The position numbers were made by a program, and so were the translations under genes. Positions 24,254 to 36,500 of a stretch of DNA of 64,000 nt are shown here, one piece after another. Numbering within the stretch: the first letter of the stretch is position 1; every line of letters begins with the position of its first letter. The notes under the pieces were generated by a model. The model made no database searches. It was given only the letters and a program-made list of their open reading frames with translations, and was not told the origin of the DNA. The stretch lies in the NCBI RefSeq assembly GCF_023278565.1, contig NC_064679.1, positions 2,976,001 to 3,040,000 on the forward strand. Reading direction: 5' to 3'. This stretch comes from Colletotrichum lupini (Eukaryota; Ascomycota; Sordariomycetes; Glomerellales; Glomerellaceae).

Positions 24254-25968
24254 TCATTGCGCGTGTCCGAATTGTGAGGGATATTGTGATGACCCGGCAA
24301 AGTTGCGGGCATCCATCAAGGGAATGCTGTTGTTCTTCTCCATCGGCTGGAAAGAAGCCATATCGTTGGAGTAGCGGCTAGCAGCCTCGTTGTCCATATC
24401 GTTGAGCACCTCTCGAGTGAGCTCGACGTAATCGTAAGCGAACTCGCCAATTTCGGCATCGTCAATACCCAAGATCTCTGCCTCTTCGGTGGCACGGAGA
24501 CGAAGGCCGGGAATCATGTTCATGATGAAGAGGATAGTGCAAGTGCCGACAAAGGAGTAAGCGCCACCGCTGAAGGAGTCAGCTAACTGATATCCGAGCT
24601 GGATCCAGTTGTGGTTGATCCAGCCTCCGTCAATTTCGGAAACGCCATCGAGGTGAGCAATGTAGTTGGCAGCAAAGAAGGCAGTGCAGACATTGCCTAC
24701 GAGACCGCCAATGCCGTGAACGGCAAAGATGTCGAGAGCGTCGTCGATTCTGAGGATGAACTTGAGCTTAGTCGCGTAGTTGGCGAAAGCCGCACCAAGA
24801 ATACCAAAGGGAACAGCAGCCCAGACAGGGACGTATCCTGTATCAAGTCAGCTAATCAAGTTTTGCATGTTTCTTTGCTGTGAATTAAACTCACCGGATC
24901 CTGGTGTGATGGAGACCAGGCCAGCAACGACACCGGAGCAGAAGCCCACGGTAGACCACTTGCGTTCCAGCCTGTAGTCCAACACGCACCAAGTAATACC
25001 GCCGACGCAGGCTGCCAGGTTGGTGACAACAGCGGCAAGAACAGCGCGAAGGTTGGCAGAGAGAGCTGAGCCAGCGTTGAAACCGAACCAGCCGACCCAG
25101 AGGAAGACGGTGCCGATAACAATGTGGGTGACATTGTGAGGTCGGTAGTTGAGTTCGTGGGTGCCGTGACCGCGGCGCTTGCCCAACATCATTGAGTAGG
25201 CCAGAGCGGCTGTACCAGACGCGATATGGACGGGTGTACCTCCGGCGAAGTCGAGACCACCCATCTTGTTGGACCATCCCCTAGGGTTCCACGTCCAGCA
25301 AGCAATCGGGTCATAAATGACTGTCGCCCAGATAAACATGAAGATGACGCAGGGGAGCATGCGGCCACGTTCAGCGACAGCTCCAGTCGCGAGAGCAACG
25401 GTGATGCAAGAGAACATGCCCTGGTAGACGGCGAACAGAAGATCGGGGAGGCGGCTTGAGCCAACAGAGGGACGGCCGAGAACGTCCTTGAATCCAAAGT
25501 TTGAAAGGTCTCCAATGAATGCACCAGCCGAGTGGGAGAAGGTTAGTGAGTAACCCCAGAAGAACCATTGAAAACTGGTGACAGCCGTCGCCATGACGGA
25601 AAGCCAAATGAGAGAAAGTGCTGATTTTCTCCTCGCGAGTCCTGAGTAGAAGAAACTAGACGAAACAGTGTCAGTTGGTTGGGTTCCCAAAGCTGTCAGG
25701 GTGGAAATTGCCCATACCCGACGCCAGGAATCATAAGCAACACCAGCGCGGTGGCTGTAATCATCCATCCAATGTCACCAGTCTGTGCCTCTTTGTTAGC
25801 AGCCGTACCACAGGAAGCATACATCTGCGCTGAGGGTATTTGAAAATGACGTACCTCATACCAAATGTTCAGATCCTCGGTGAGAGAATCTCCTCCTGTG
25901 GGACCAGAACCATTGTAGGGTATGAGATGAACATAGTCGAGGTTTTCGAGATCGAGAGGGGATGCCAT
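24254..25968 (-). CDS. MEP2: Ammonium transporter, Mep2-type (Amt/Mep/Rh family)
   Basis: The protein imports ammonium across the plasma membrane. Four exons (25968-25855, 25782-25718, 25655-24895, 24837-24254) encode 507 residues with 11 predicted membrane helices. The introns are 72, 62 and 57 nt. The family signature DFAGGTPVHIASGTAA spans about 195-210. The two pore histidines are His203 and His354 (FAVHGIGG). Yeast Mep1 and Mep3 replace the first histidine with glutamate, whereas Mep2, the high-affinity transporter and sensor, keeps both, so this copy is Mep2-type. FWGYSL near 92-97 and the conserved Asp175 of YDPIACW are present. The cytoplasmic tail of about 90 residues is acidic and ends GHAQ. 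Twin GATA motifs lie just upstream of the start, which fits nitrogen control by an AreA/Nit2 factor (inference). A role as sensor of ammonium in filamentous growth is known for Mep2 but not shown here. Confidence 0.95.
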
Positions 25969-28900
25969 CGTGACGGTATTGTCGCCGCCGCCGCTATCTT
26001 ATCGCCGAATCGGCAATTGGAGGGCCTGAGCCTGGACGTAGTCGTAGTCGTCGTGGATGGGAACCGAGAGCAGCACTTCACTAGAAGTTGGCGAGTTGCA
26101 GTCGACGGTCGATGATTGTCGTATTAAGAAGCCTGTCGGCTGGCTCCTCGTATGAGCGAAGCCTCGAAAATGAGCGCAAAGGGCCGTCGCAGGGTGATCG
26201 GAAAGGACAGCACTGGGTGAGACGACGGGATGAAGCAGTCAGAACGGGCGTGGGATGCGCGAAGCTTATGAATGTGGATGCCCCGGCGCCCCGACTGTCT
26301 GCGCAGAGTTGCGTTGCGGGCGGCATGGCGACTAGCCCTGCTTGTGGCGGGCAAGCTAAACGGGTACGGCTGGACTCGCCCGACGCGGCCAAAAAAGCCC
26401 ATGGTCCAGAGACTCTCCAAGGAGTGCGAGTCTGCGAGAGAAGGAGGCCACAGGCTGCGGCTTGGGACGTCTGGGCTATCCCACGCAGACAGGCCCTGTC
26501 CGCCCTGGGCCAAGACCGCCGGCAATGGACTAGGGGGGGTGGCCAGAGTTTTTTCTCGGGGGTGAGGTGAGAGTGGTGTGTGTGGGAGGTCGTGGGAAGC
26601 CCTGCGAGAACGAAGCAGGGTGCCAACCAGGGCGAGCCGCGAATAAGGCCAATCGGTACAACCTGGGGTGTGCACTACGGGGCAAGGCACGGGGGTGGAC
26701 TCGTGGAGGCTTTGTCGGTTGCGACGCAGATCCATGGATTGTATCCGTACTCTGCAACTCTGTATTTGTACTACGTAGGTTGGTTCTTCTTCTCTTTTCT
26801 TGCTGCGTGTTCGTACGGATACGGATGTTTCCTCAATCCTGAAGCCTTTCTCCTGACTCCCTATGAAGCAAGTCAGCGAGCAACCTGAAGCAACGGGAAT
26901 ACGGCAATCGTGCTTGTCCAGTGCAGAATTGCAGGTTGGGAAAAGCAATGAAAGTGGTGCGCGGGAACAAGAGCAAGACCCCATAAGAAACGCCTTGGTA
27001 AGCAATTGGGGTTGAGCCAAGGTAGCATCCAGAAACCAGAAGGCTTGGGTTTTGATAAGACCCGACGGCTTCAAGACACAACGGCTTCGATACCATAGAG
27101 GACCGGTCACCCGTTTTCGGTCTGGCGTAGTCTACTCCATACGTCCGTCCGTCCTCACTTCCAGACCGGATCGTTGCTGACTTGTCAGACTTGTCATCAG
27201 ACGACGACGAGGCTTTTCCTGCCTTCTGTGTCTGTGATACTAGTTAGTGCTTCAAGGTTCATCAAATAGTTGGTCTCAAAGTCATCTCTTCCCGTACAGT
27301 TGGATGAAAGTCGCAATCGAGACATGCATGTGCTTCCAATTCATTAATCTGACCACGCCCATCCCCAGGCCCCTGTCCGGTTCAACCAGGGTCGAAATCG
27401 CCGCAGTTTGGTTATTGGTGGGGGATGAACGGGGGAGGAGAATCCGCAGAACCACAGGCCATTGTTATCAAAGCAAGGGTCTAGTCGTAGCGTGGATTCA
27501 GATAACAGCCACGATTATTGCAGCGCGCTCTACTAACGCAGACGCCAATTGCTGGACCGAGCATTCGTAGTTCTCCTCGCCTTTCAGAAGGTCTTCTGTC
27601 GTGTACGCAGGTTGTTTGGGCTAATGCCGGCTCGACCGTTGTAACTTGTATGGTACGGATGGGATGGATACCTACCTACCACTTGGCATCCTAATTATCC
27701 TGTAGCTAGGTCTTCGTACCGACACAGCCATAACAAGACCCCTCGCTCGCTGTACCAGTGTTTCCTTCAAACACACGAGACGCTCTGGTCTGAACTTTGC
27801 AGAATGTCGTTTCTCCTGGAACTTGGAATCGCCGAATTTGCCGTAAGAGAGCCCCTGGCCTAAACAGCACTTGACGGCCAGCTCCTGGAAGCCTCATCAA
27901 ACGCGGTCGGGGCAGGATCCGACGCTGTGTCTGCAGATGCCGGCAGCTCATTGTTTTGCACATCACGGGCTCGGCGGTTGATCATTCAGAGGGACCATCG
28001 GCAACCATGGCTCGTTTTGTTGAATCAGCCAGCCGGCACCCGGCAGGCCTCAAGGGCAGGAGGCGGCGAAGCAAACGCAGCAGGGCAACGTGCGTGAACG
28101 TGCGAGACACAGCTGATGCTGATGCTAAGCAGGAGGATGGAATGGGCAGAGCAGCGCGTTGTAGCGGCCGCAAGGCATGTCAGACGCGGCCAGGAACAGC
28201 CATCTACGGCCCACGAGCAGCGGATGAACACTACGTTTGCGGGCGACGACGACAACGACGACTTTGCGGCGTGCCGTCACACAGAGTGAGAAATTAGCGG
28301 CAAGGTCTTGGTGCAGCGGCCGCTATGGCCGCACAAGATCAAAAGTCGTGGAAAAAGGGAATAAATTCGGATGTTCTTTCTCTTTGGTTGATCTCTCTTT
28401 TTTGTTTCGGAAGAATTCCTAGGGAAAGGGATGCTGGTAGGTAACCGGGTCTCAGTTGAAAGTCTTGGCCAAACGCCCGCGAGAGCTTAACGTTTTCTCG
28501 CAATAGGAATGAATACCTAGGCTTTAGGCGGTGCCTGGCGGGCGTATCCGAAGCCGTGCTGCGTACCGTGAGAGTGCCGTGTCGTGTGTTGCTCGTTGCC
28601 CGTTGTTTGAGACGAAGAAGGGCATAGTAGCCGTCATCTCATGTCTCACTGAAACAGACGGGATTTGAGCTGATGATTTCCTGCGGCAGGGCGGGAACTC
28701 AAAGTCTGTCCCTCATGCGACGCTGGGGTCGCGAATAGACGGAAGCTGGAAGATTGACTTTTGAGCTGGTTAGAGTTGTTAGCTATTTCATCATGTCATG
28801 ATTATGAATAGTGTTAGTTATTAAGAAAGATCGTGGAGAAATGACAAGTGTTGGCCTTGTTTTCGCATGTCGGGATGTTTGGTGGAATTCGGACAAGTTT

Positions 28901-29490
28901 GAGCAACTGTCCGTGGTGCGGCGGGCTGCAAGGTGAAGGTGTAATTGCAGCCAACGTACCTGCCATGTCACGGTGTGTGGTGCCTGCCTCAACATCGACA
29001 AAATTCGCAACCAAGAGCTATTCCTTCCCACCTGCCTGGTGGTGGTGATATCAAACACCTAACGCCAGATTGGGAAAGCGAACAAGGATGACAGGCAGTC
29101 CCGCCGCTACCATCCTGATGGGAGACCGACAGGCCAGGAGCTGCCCGAGAAAGGCAGCAGACGGCAAGGGCCCGACAGATCAGACTCCTCATCAGAGGCA
29201 AGGGCACCGGCCGAAGAGGCCGAGTAACCACATTTTGTCATGATAAGCTATTCGCCCATGATTGGTCGATAAAGCCCTGGTTAGAACAACGGCAGCCTCC
29301 CCCGGCCAGGGTCAACTTGCCAAGCACTGCTACTGTGCACTTCTGTGCTACGAATGGAAGTACATACATCGTTTTGCATTACTAGAGGATTGCCGCAGTA
29401 CATATAGACGCTACCCTGCCCTCGAATTCCGCACTATTCAACCTTAACCCTTTTCTTACTTATCCTTTCCTCTATTCTACTCTCTCCCTC
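25969..29490. other. Long gene-free region upstream of the ammonium transporter
   Basis: I see no supported gene in 3.5 kb. The first kilobase is GC-rich and gives long chance frames on both strands (such as 26124-27110, minus), all low-complexity. Scattered GATA motifs occur. A perfect 18-bp inverted match is not seen, and no terminal repeats of a mobile element were noted. At about 29,490 the sequence changes abruptly to the AT-rich block. Confidence 0.4.
25994..26004 (-). promoter_or_regulatory. Twin GATA sites upstream of the ammonium transporter
   Basis: On the minus strand two HGATAR motifs overlap in the sequence CGATAAGATAG, about 27-35 nt upstream of the transporter ATG. AreA/Nit2 GATA factors bind such closely spaced sites in nitrogen-regulated promoters. 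The position is very close to the start codon, so they may fall within the leader and not act. Further single matches lie at about 27,052, 27,465, 27,500 and 29,239. Confidence 0.35.
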
Positions 29491-30049
29491 GTTAAAAAAT
29501 TACTAAAATCGTAGTTTTAATAGCTTATTAATAAGCTAGTATTATTATTTAAAAATAAATAACTTATTTTTATATATAAGTACTAGGAGTTTTATTATTA
29601 TAAAAATAGTAATAAATATACTAAAGTATTTAAAAGAGCTTTTTAATAAATTTTTAATATTATTTAAAATAATTATTTTTAAGTTATAAAAAAAAGCCGA
29701 GATATTATATTAATACGGCCCTATTTATCTCGTTAATATTAATAATACCCTTTTTAATATAAAATATATTAATAATACTCTACGGCTATATTATTATACT
29801 TCGTAAATTATATTTAATATTAGTAAGGCTTTTAGTATTATTTACTAAGTTTTTTATTCAAGTCGTTATTATAAGGTTAGTTTAGTTATTAATATTTTAA
29901 TAAGTATTTTAACTTAGTATATTTAAAAACTCTTATAACTCTTAAAAAGAGGTTTTTAAGGGATTTATAATTAGACTTTTTACTTATTATAAGTAAAGTT
30001 ATTATAGTTAAAGCTATAATATTACTTATAGACCTTAATAGTAAGTAGT
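29491..30049. repeat. AT-rich RIPed flank left of element 1
   Basis: This 560-bp stretch has the same loss of CpA/TpG as the rest of the block but lies outside the LTRs of element 1. It is either the remains of an older repeat or RIP that leaked out of the element. No motif in it was recognised. Confidence 0.6.
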
Positions 30050-30276
30050 TAGTATTACGAAAGGGATCTCGAGGTAGGTCGGAACGCTACTATATTAACC
30101 TAATTAACTAAAGACTTAACGTAAAGAGGGAAAAAATAGAATAGTAAGTAGAAGCTAGTAGGCTAGCCCTTTAGGCCTAGCGGTCTAGCTCGTTACGTAA
30201 TTATTAAAAGCTTAGCCTCGTAACCTAAGACTAAGCTATAGGGCCTATAGGGCCCTAGTATTTATTACTATAATAT
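30050..30276 (-). repeat. 3' LTR of element 1 (left copy)
   Basis: It matches the right copy at 37,313-37,540 along its length. It is more strongly mutated: the right copy reads CTGGTGCCCACTGCCG where this one reads CTAGTATTTATTACTA, each difference being C to T or G to A. A purine tract directly adjoins its inner edge on the minus strand. Confidence 0.88.
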
Positions 30277-32810
30277 TACCCCCCTCTTTATATTAAAAGG
30301 CACTATCCGTAGTACTAAAAAAATAAACTTCTAAATTACCCCTTATTTTAGTAAATCTATAGCTATAATTACCGCTATTATATTATTATCCTCCCTTAGT
30401 AATAATAAATCGCTAGCTATAGTAGCTTTTATTTATATATTTAGGTTCTATAGCGGGCCCTTAGTAATTAAGTATTAGTAATAGAACGCTTAGAGCGCTA
30501 TTAGCGTATATTTAAAGCTCTTTACGTTATACTAAGTTAGATCTATATTATACCCTTTTTAATCTGCTTAGTACTATAGTTTTCCCCTATATAAGTATAA
30601 TTTAACGACTTTTAAAACCTTATACTCCGGTTTATTATTATTATTAATAATTAGTAATAGCGGGTCTTAGTTCTACCTAAGTAATAAGTTATCGGTAGCC
30701 TTTTTTAGTTTACTTAGGTAAAAGACTGGGTATACTTAGCTACTTATTAATAGTTTTATAATTTATATACCCCCTTATTTAGTATTAACGATAGGCTATA
30801 GCCCGGCCTATAGTTATTATAATTTATTTATATTAGTAGACTTTTAATATAAAGTATTAATAAAGACCTAGTTTCCTAGCTTTAGGTCGTCCGGGCGCCG
30901 GTAGCGGTTAGTATACTTCTTATATCGTACTTAAGTAACCTTTATATTACTTTTAGTAATCTCTTAGGCCTTATATATCCCCTAAGCTATATACTACGTA
31001 TCGGTACGGTTTAGCTTTTTTTTTATAGAGCCGAATTAGCGGGTTCGTTTAGATTAATTAAAAAAGAGCCGTAACTAACGACCGAATTCTACTTTATATA
31101 ATAATAGCCCTATAGTCTTATTAAGCTAAGTAGTATAAGTAAAGTTAACTGTAGGTAATATATTATTTTAATTATTTTAATATCGGTTAACTAGTAGTCT
31201 TAACTATTATAGGATATACTAGTTTAGTACCTTTATTTAGCTATCTATTTAGGGGTAATTGGCCGTTAATAACTATAACTTAACCCCGCAGATTTTATAA
31301 AGTTCTCCCTAAAAGTTAGAGATAAATTAAGGGCCTCGGTTTAATATAATAATCTCTAGTAGGCCGAAAATAAGTAGTACTTATTTATAAAATATTCGGC
31401 TTATATTTTTTATTATAGTAGTTTTATAATAAGGAATAAATATTACCCTCTTACTTAAGTAGTCTATTATTACTTAAATATTATTAAATTCTTTTTAATT
31501 AATAGGGATAGTTATAAAGTTAGTAAAAATATATTATTATAAGTAGTCGGGTACTAAAAGTAACCTTAGCTCCCCCGGGGGCTTATTACGTAGCTTTTAT
31601 AATTAGTAATAAGTATAGTAGTTCCGTACGTATTAATAAGTATCTGCTATTAGGCCTAGTTAGTAATATTATTACTTAATTATTTTTATAACCTTATTAC
31701 GCCCTAGGTAGGCGAGGAGCTTCTATTCGTAAACCTTATAAATAACTATAATACGAAGGTTCTCTTTTTTAAGTATTATAAGCTTCTTATTTATTATTAA
31801 TAATTTGTTATTTTAAATAGACTAATACTCGCGCCCTTTAGTTACTAACGCTCGTATTAGCGCGAGGGACGCTATAATAAGGTCTCTATTAAGCTTTAAA
31901 ATCTTTTTTATTAATAAATACCCCTAGAGCTCGTTTTTTAATAAGAGCGAGCTAATTATAAGTTATAGTTAACTAATTATAATACTTAATAGCGCCCGCA
32001 GCTTTATTATAATATTAGGGGATAGTAATCCTAATAATAAGAGGACTTAGGTCTTATTAGCCTCTTTTAGTACTTACTAAATATAAATATCCTCTATTTT
32101 TTATAATAGGGTATTAGTTAATACGTTCTCTTTCTCTAAGTAATAGTAAATTTAAAAATTAAAGTCCGTTAGCGTACTAGCCTAGCGGGCTTATTATAAG
32201 TTAAGTAGGCGCTTAGTTATAAAGAATAGTAGTAATTGATAGTTTATAATAATATCGAACTTATACTTATAGTTTATAAGCTCCGCGTACTATTCTTTTA
32301 AATATAGTACTATTATTAATATTTTTTTTATTATAGATAGTATAGTTAAGCTCTATGTGGTGGTTTTTTTTTCCGGCTTTATAGGTATAAAAGATCGACC
32401 TTAACGGGATTACGCTTTTAAGGGAAATTATACGATATAGTATACTTTTTAACTATATAATACGCGTAATATATCCTAAGTACGCGCTTAACGTAATATA
32501 GTAATTTCGATACGAAAACTACTATTTAATTTGGGATAAGTAAGCTGCCCTCTTTAGTAGTAGCACCGGTTAAAAAGGTTAATAGTAAAGGTCGGCCGTA
32601 ATAGTTAGCCGTAATAGTCGGCTACTATAGTTAGCCGTAATAATTAGAGGCGGCCTTTTTTAACTACAAAGGTTCTAAACTTTAATAGCGACGTAGAGGT
32701 TTTTAGAAAAAGGGCTAAATAGGCTAATATCTATTACTCGTACTAGAGCTTATAAAGATTTTTTTTATCCTTATCGCTTCTAATATTACCTAAAGCTACT
32801 CTCTATTTAA

Positions 32811-32875
32811 ACTAAATAAATTTATTAAATAAATCTACTAAATAAATCCACTAAATAAATCTACTAAACAAACTT
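32811..32875 (+). repeat. Five 13-bp tandem units
   Basis: Units of the form ACTAAATAAATCT repeat five times with one- or two-base changes, upstream of the damaged frame of the nested insertion. They may be part of its leader or simply a minisatellite. Confidence 0.75.
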
Positions 32876-32947
32876 ATTAATATACAAACTACTACCTCGA
32901 CGAGAACCTACTCTCTTAGTATATAGTTAGTAATTAATAGGCTAAAG

Positions 32948-33460
32948 ATGCCCGTTAATAAGTCTACCCCTCTCGGGCTAGGCGCCCTCTTCGGCTAGCT
33001 CGACGCTATAGCTATTATAGTTAATATAGGTATGCTTAAGAAGTAGCAAAGTACCTTCTAGCGGTGCAAAATTCAGCTAGGCGATATTATAGGCGCCGTG
33101 GATAGCTAAGCTAGTATAGATATTAAGATCCGGTATATCGACGCCGGCCTAGCTATAATAGCTACGATAGACGGGCTAGAGGTATATAAAGTTAGGGCGA
33201 TAAGCCGGCGCTTTAAATAGCTCCTACGGGACCCCCTAGGTAACGATAATACTTATATAAAAGAATAGATTATACTAGACCTAGCTGCCTACGCGGGCTA
33301 GTACTAGGAGGTCCTGTGCGCGTTAGAGTGGGTAAAGCTTGCCCTATAAGCGGGCGGCGGAAGGTTAGGAGCTGTTAATAAAAGGAAGATAACGGTCGAG
33401 TTAGTTAACTATTTTGATTAGTAGTTAGGTATGGAGCGCAATATACCTAGTTTTCCCTAA
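32948..33460 (+). pseudogene. RIP-damaged 170-codon ORF of unknown family in the nested insertion
   Basis: Starting at ATG 32,948, one frame can be followed to TAA at 33,458-33,460. It contains eleven internal stops, nine TAG and two TAA and no TGA, each explicable as a single C-to-T or G-to-A change in a Gln or Trp codon. Between stops the sequence reads as ordinary protein with a normal mix of charged and hydrophobic residues, beginning MPVNKSTPLGLGALFG and containing ISRRFK and NKRKITVELVNYFD. I recognise no domain. It may be a gag-like or helper protein of the insertion, or a captured host gene. There is no sign of introns. Confidence 0.6.
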
Positions 33461-33479
33461 TACGTAATATATAGTACGG

Positions 33480-33503
33480 CCCCGGCGGATTGCTCCGTCG
33501 GGG
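33480..33503 (+). repeat. Terminal hairpin of the nested insertion
   Basis: A 10-bp stem (CCCCGGCGGA with TCCGTCGGGG, one G-T pair) encloses the 4-nt loop TTGC. It ends two bases before the right copy of the 15-bp target duplication. It is the most GC-rich structure in the whole AT block. Confidence 0.8.
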
Positions 33504-36500
33504 GGATAGTTAAGCTCTATATTACTTATCGTTTTTAAATAAAAAGTTATTAAGTATTATAACCTATTATTTTTTTATTATTATAATAGCGCTCTAATAT
33601 ATACTAAGTTAGAGGTATCGGTTTTTAACTATATCGGTAGTTCTAATTTAAAATAATAGAGGATTAATACTAACGTTAATACTAGCTTTATAGCCTTAAA
33701 GGCCGTTTCGTAGTTAGCGCTAAAATTAAAAAGAACTCCCTTATTTATTAGTTTCGTAAGGGGCCTAGCTAAATAGCTATAATCCCTTATAAATCTCTTA
33801 TAGAAGTTATAGAACCTAAGGAAAGACTAAATACCCTTAAGTAATATAAATAGCTTTTAGTCTCTAATTATAAAAACTTTTTTCTTATTAAGCTATATAC
33901 TTTTTATAAAAACTATAAAGCCTAGGTATTTTATAAAAATAATACTAAATTTATATTTTTTAATATTTACTTATAAGCCTACTTTTTATAAGCGGTTTAG
34001 TACTTTAATAACGTGTTCTTAATACTAGAGGGGGTTATTTAAGAAGATTAGGATATTATCTATATATATTATATAGAAGTCGTTTAGGTACTCTATTAGT
34101 ATCTCGTTTATATATTATTAATACGTAATAAGCCCGTTATAAAGCCTAAAGGGTATTATTTTATATTTATATACCCCGTAGCGAGTTCTAAACGTTATTA
34201 AGTCCTTAAAGGCTAGGTTAAGGCGAATACGATAAAAGGCTACTTAATATTTAATTTAGTAAATAATTTTACCCTACTTAGCTACGCGAGGGTCTTATTA
34301 ATAAGCGGTAATAAGTAGTAGTCTTTTTTTATAACTTTATTTAGCTTATAGAAATTAATATAAAAGCGTAGACTACTATTATACTTTTTTATAAATAGCG
34401 TTAGTAACGTAAAAGAAGTATTACTTAGTTTGATAAATCCTTTTTATAAGTACTTTAATAAATAGGCTCTTATAGCCTCTAGCTCTAGTACTAACTACTT
34501 ATATAAAAGGTAGTAAATTAGCTTCTTTTTATTACTATTTAGGAGCTCGATTTTATAGTTATATAGCTTATAAAATATAAGTATATCGCTAGTTATTTTA
34601 CTAAAGACGTCGGTCTAGGGCTATAGGTATTTTAATAAGTTAGTTACTATAAGGTTACGAGTAACTTAGTTATTATTATATAAGGGGTCTACCTCTTCTT
34701 TCTTATTCTCTATAATACGGTCTAGCTTATAAAGTAATATAGAGCCTATTTTAACATCGTTCTACCTTAGGTTCTTTTTAAATACGGGAGTGCTAATAAA
34801 GGTAATATCTATTTATAACGCTACTAAGTATAGTTTTTACTATCTAATCCTCTTTACGGGGGTAATAGTAGTATTATTAAAGGCGCGTTCTATTTTCTTT
34901 ATATCCTTAGCCTTATTTAATTACTATATTTAATGGGCTATTATTTTTAGCGGGCATAGTAATATCTTAATTAGTATACCCTTTATTTACTACTATTAAA
35001 GCTTTTAGTTATAATAAGTTATATTTATTTTAAATAAGTCCTACTAGTAGTCGGTATCAATTTAGTATTATATATTAATAACTTCCGGGGTATATAGGTC
35101 CTTAATATCCCTAATAATAGTAAAGGGCGTTTTTTATAATAATAGGTCTTTAAGTTATATTAGCCGTTAATAACGAATATTAAGGTTTACTCCGTAGTAT
35201 TCGAACTACTTCTACCCTAGGATTAAGTCGTAGCGGCCCGTATTAAGCTAAAAAAGGGGTATTTTTAGAAAGACTTATTAATTAATATATAGGTTAGCGG
35301 TTTATATTACGTTAGTATTATCTAATTACTTTTTATTAAACCTAGTAATAAGGATTAGGTATAATAATTTATAGGATAGGGCTACGCAAAACTATTATAA
35401 TAAAGGGGTTACGCGGTTATTTATAAATCCGTACTTATTAGCTCCCGTATTAAATAAGGTTTTTAAGCAAATTTTATATTTATTAAATATTAGTATAAGC
35501 TCTATTTTAAGGGGCTAACCCCCTATAAAATCCTATAAGTTTACTAAATTAATTACTAATTTTTTGTCTTTTTTATACGTATCCTCTAGTTAGGAGTTTA
35601 TTTTTATTAGAGGGTTTAGTTTTTTAAACCCGACTCTATCTTAATAGGGCCCGCGGTAGTATTAATAGTAGTTATAGTAGTCTTTAGCTTTTTAAGGTAG
35701 TCCTTAGAGATATATTTAGTATTATTTTAAACAAAATAAGCGTTATTATCCTTAAGCTTTTAATATAGGGCTGTAGGGATCGTTTTATAAGTAGAGGTAC
35801 GAACTTGGTCCTATTTAGTACTTTTAGTACTTCTATTATTTCCGTTATTTTTATTATTTTTATTATTTTTACTCGAGGTCTAGCGAGTTTAGTTAAAAGC
35901 CTTAATCGCGCGGTCCTTTATAAAAGGGGGCTATATTACGTTAGCTAGCTAGGTAACGTACTTAGTATATTTTTAAAAAGTAGCCGTATTATTTAGGTAC
36001 TTTAATATAGCCTAGTTATAAAAATATATAAGTAGCTTATTATAGAAACGGCGCTTTTACTAGGACTTTAAAAACTTATTAATACGCGCGAGCTTAGTAA
36101 ATATAGAGCGTTTTTAGTAGACGTTTTTAAGCGTAATTATAAGTATATCTAGCTTATAATTAGCGTTATTTATAGTAGTTAGGCTAGTATAAGCCGACTT
36201 AAGCTTATAGAGTAGTTACTTAGTTATAGTAATCTTATTAGAGGTTAGTAATAAGTATATAAACTCCGTAGCGCTATTTTTAATCTTATTAATAATATAC
36301 TCTAAATAGTACTTATCTATACTATAGTTAGCGTTTTTTAAGCGCTTCGTAATATACTAGAGCTAATAGTTAAACTTAAGGCTAGTATTATTACTTATAA
36401 AAGTGGGTATATTAAGTATTTTTTAAGAGCTATAGGTAATAGGATAGGACGAGGCTAGAGTAGTTTTGTAACTACCTTACGTTTTTAAGTATATTAACTA

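Larger units (their letters stand above)
32357..33505 (+). mobile_element. Unclassified 1.15-kb nested insertion with 15-bp target duplication
   Basis: The 15-mer ATAGTTAAGCTCTAT occurs at 32,342-32,356 and again at 33,506-33,520, exactly flanking a segment that interrupts the RIPed Gypsy element. The segment starts GTGGTGG plus a T run, carries a TATAAAAG box-like motif near 32,387, short repeats of CCGTAATAG (about 32,590-32,645), five 13-bp AT-rich tandem units (32,811-32,875) and a damaged 170-codon plus-strand frame. It ends with a GC-rich hairpin. There are no terminal inverted repeats. It is GC-richer than its host and keeps some CpA/TpG, so it arrived later or was less mutated. The long duplication without TIRs resembles retroposition, but there is no A-tail. 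A Helitron would leave no duplication. Confidence 0.7.
31150..35470 (-). pseudogene. Decayed gag-pol remnant of element 1
   Basis: Reading the minus strand, short stretches of three conserved pol domains remain between stops that are all TAG or TAA, as expected when RIP converts CAG, CAA and TGG. The aspartic protease loop lies at about 35,410-35,460. The reverse transcriptase palm (PFRLYNG, then IYIDNILIF) lies at about 34,020-34,180. The integrase catalytic core lies at about 31,150-31,560. The frame is interrupted by the insertion at 32,357-33,505. Gag is presumed to lie at about 35.6-37.2 kb, where an AAT-rich repeat at 35,840-35,870 may mark a low-complexity segment. None of it can be translated. 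Confidence 0.8.

Noticed and set aside
26124..27110. 328-codon minus-strand frame upstream of the ammonium transporter
   Set aside because: Low-complexity Ser/Arg/Pro sequence in a GC-rich promoter, with overlapping frames on the other strand and no domain.
32357..33505. Helitron, because of the terminal hairpin
   Set aside because: Helitrons insert between A and T without a target duplication and end in CTRR after the hairpin; here there is a 15-bp duplication and no such end.
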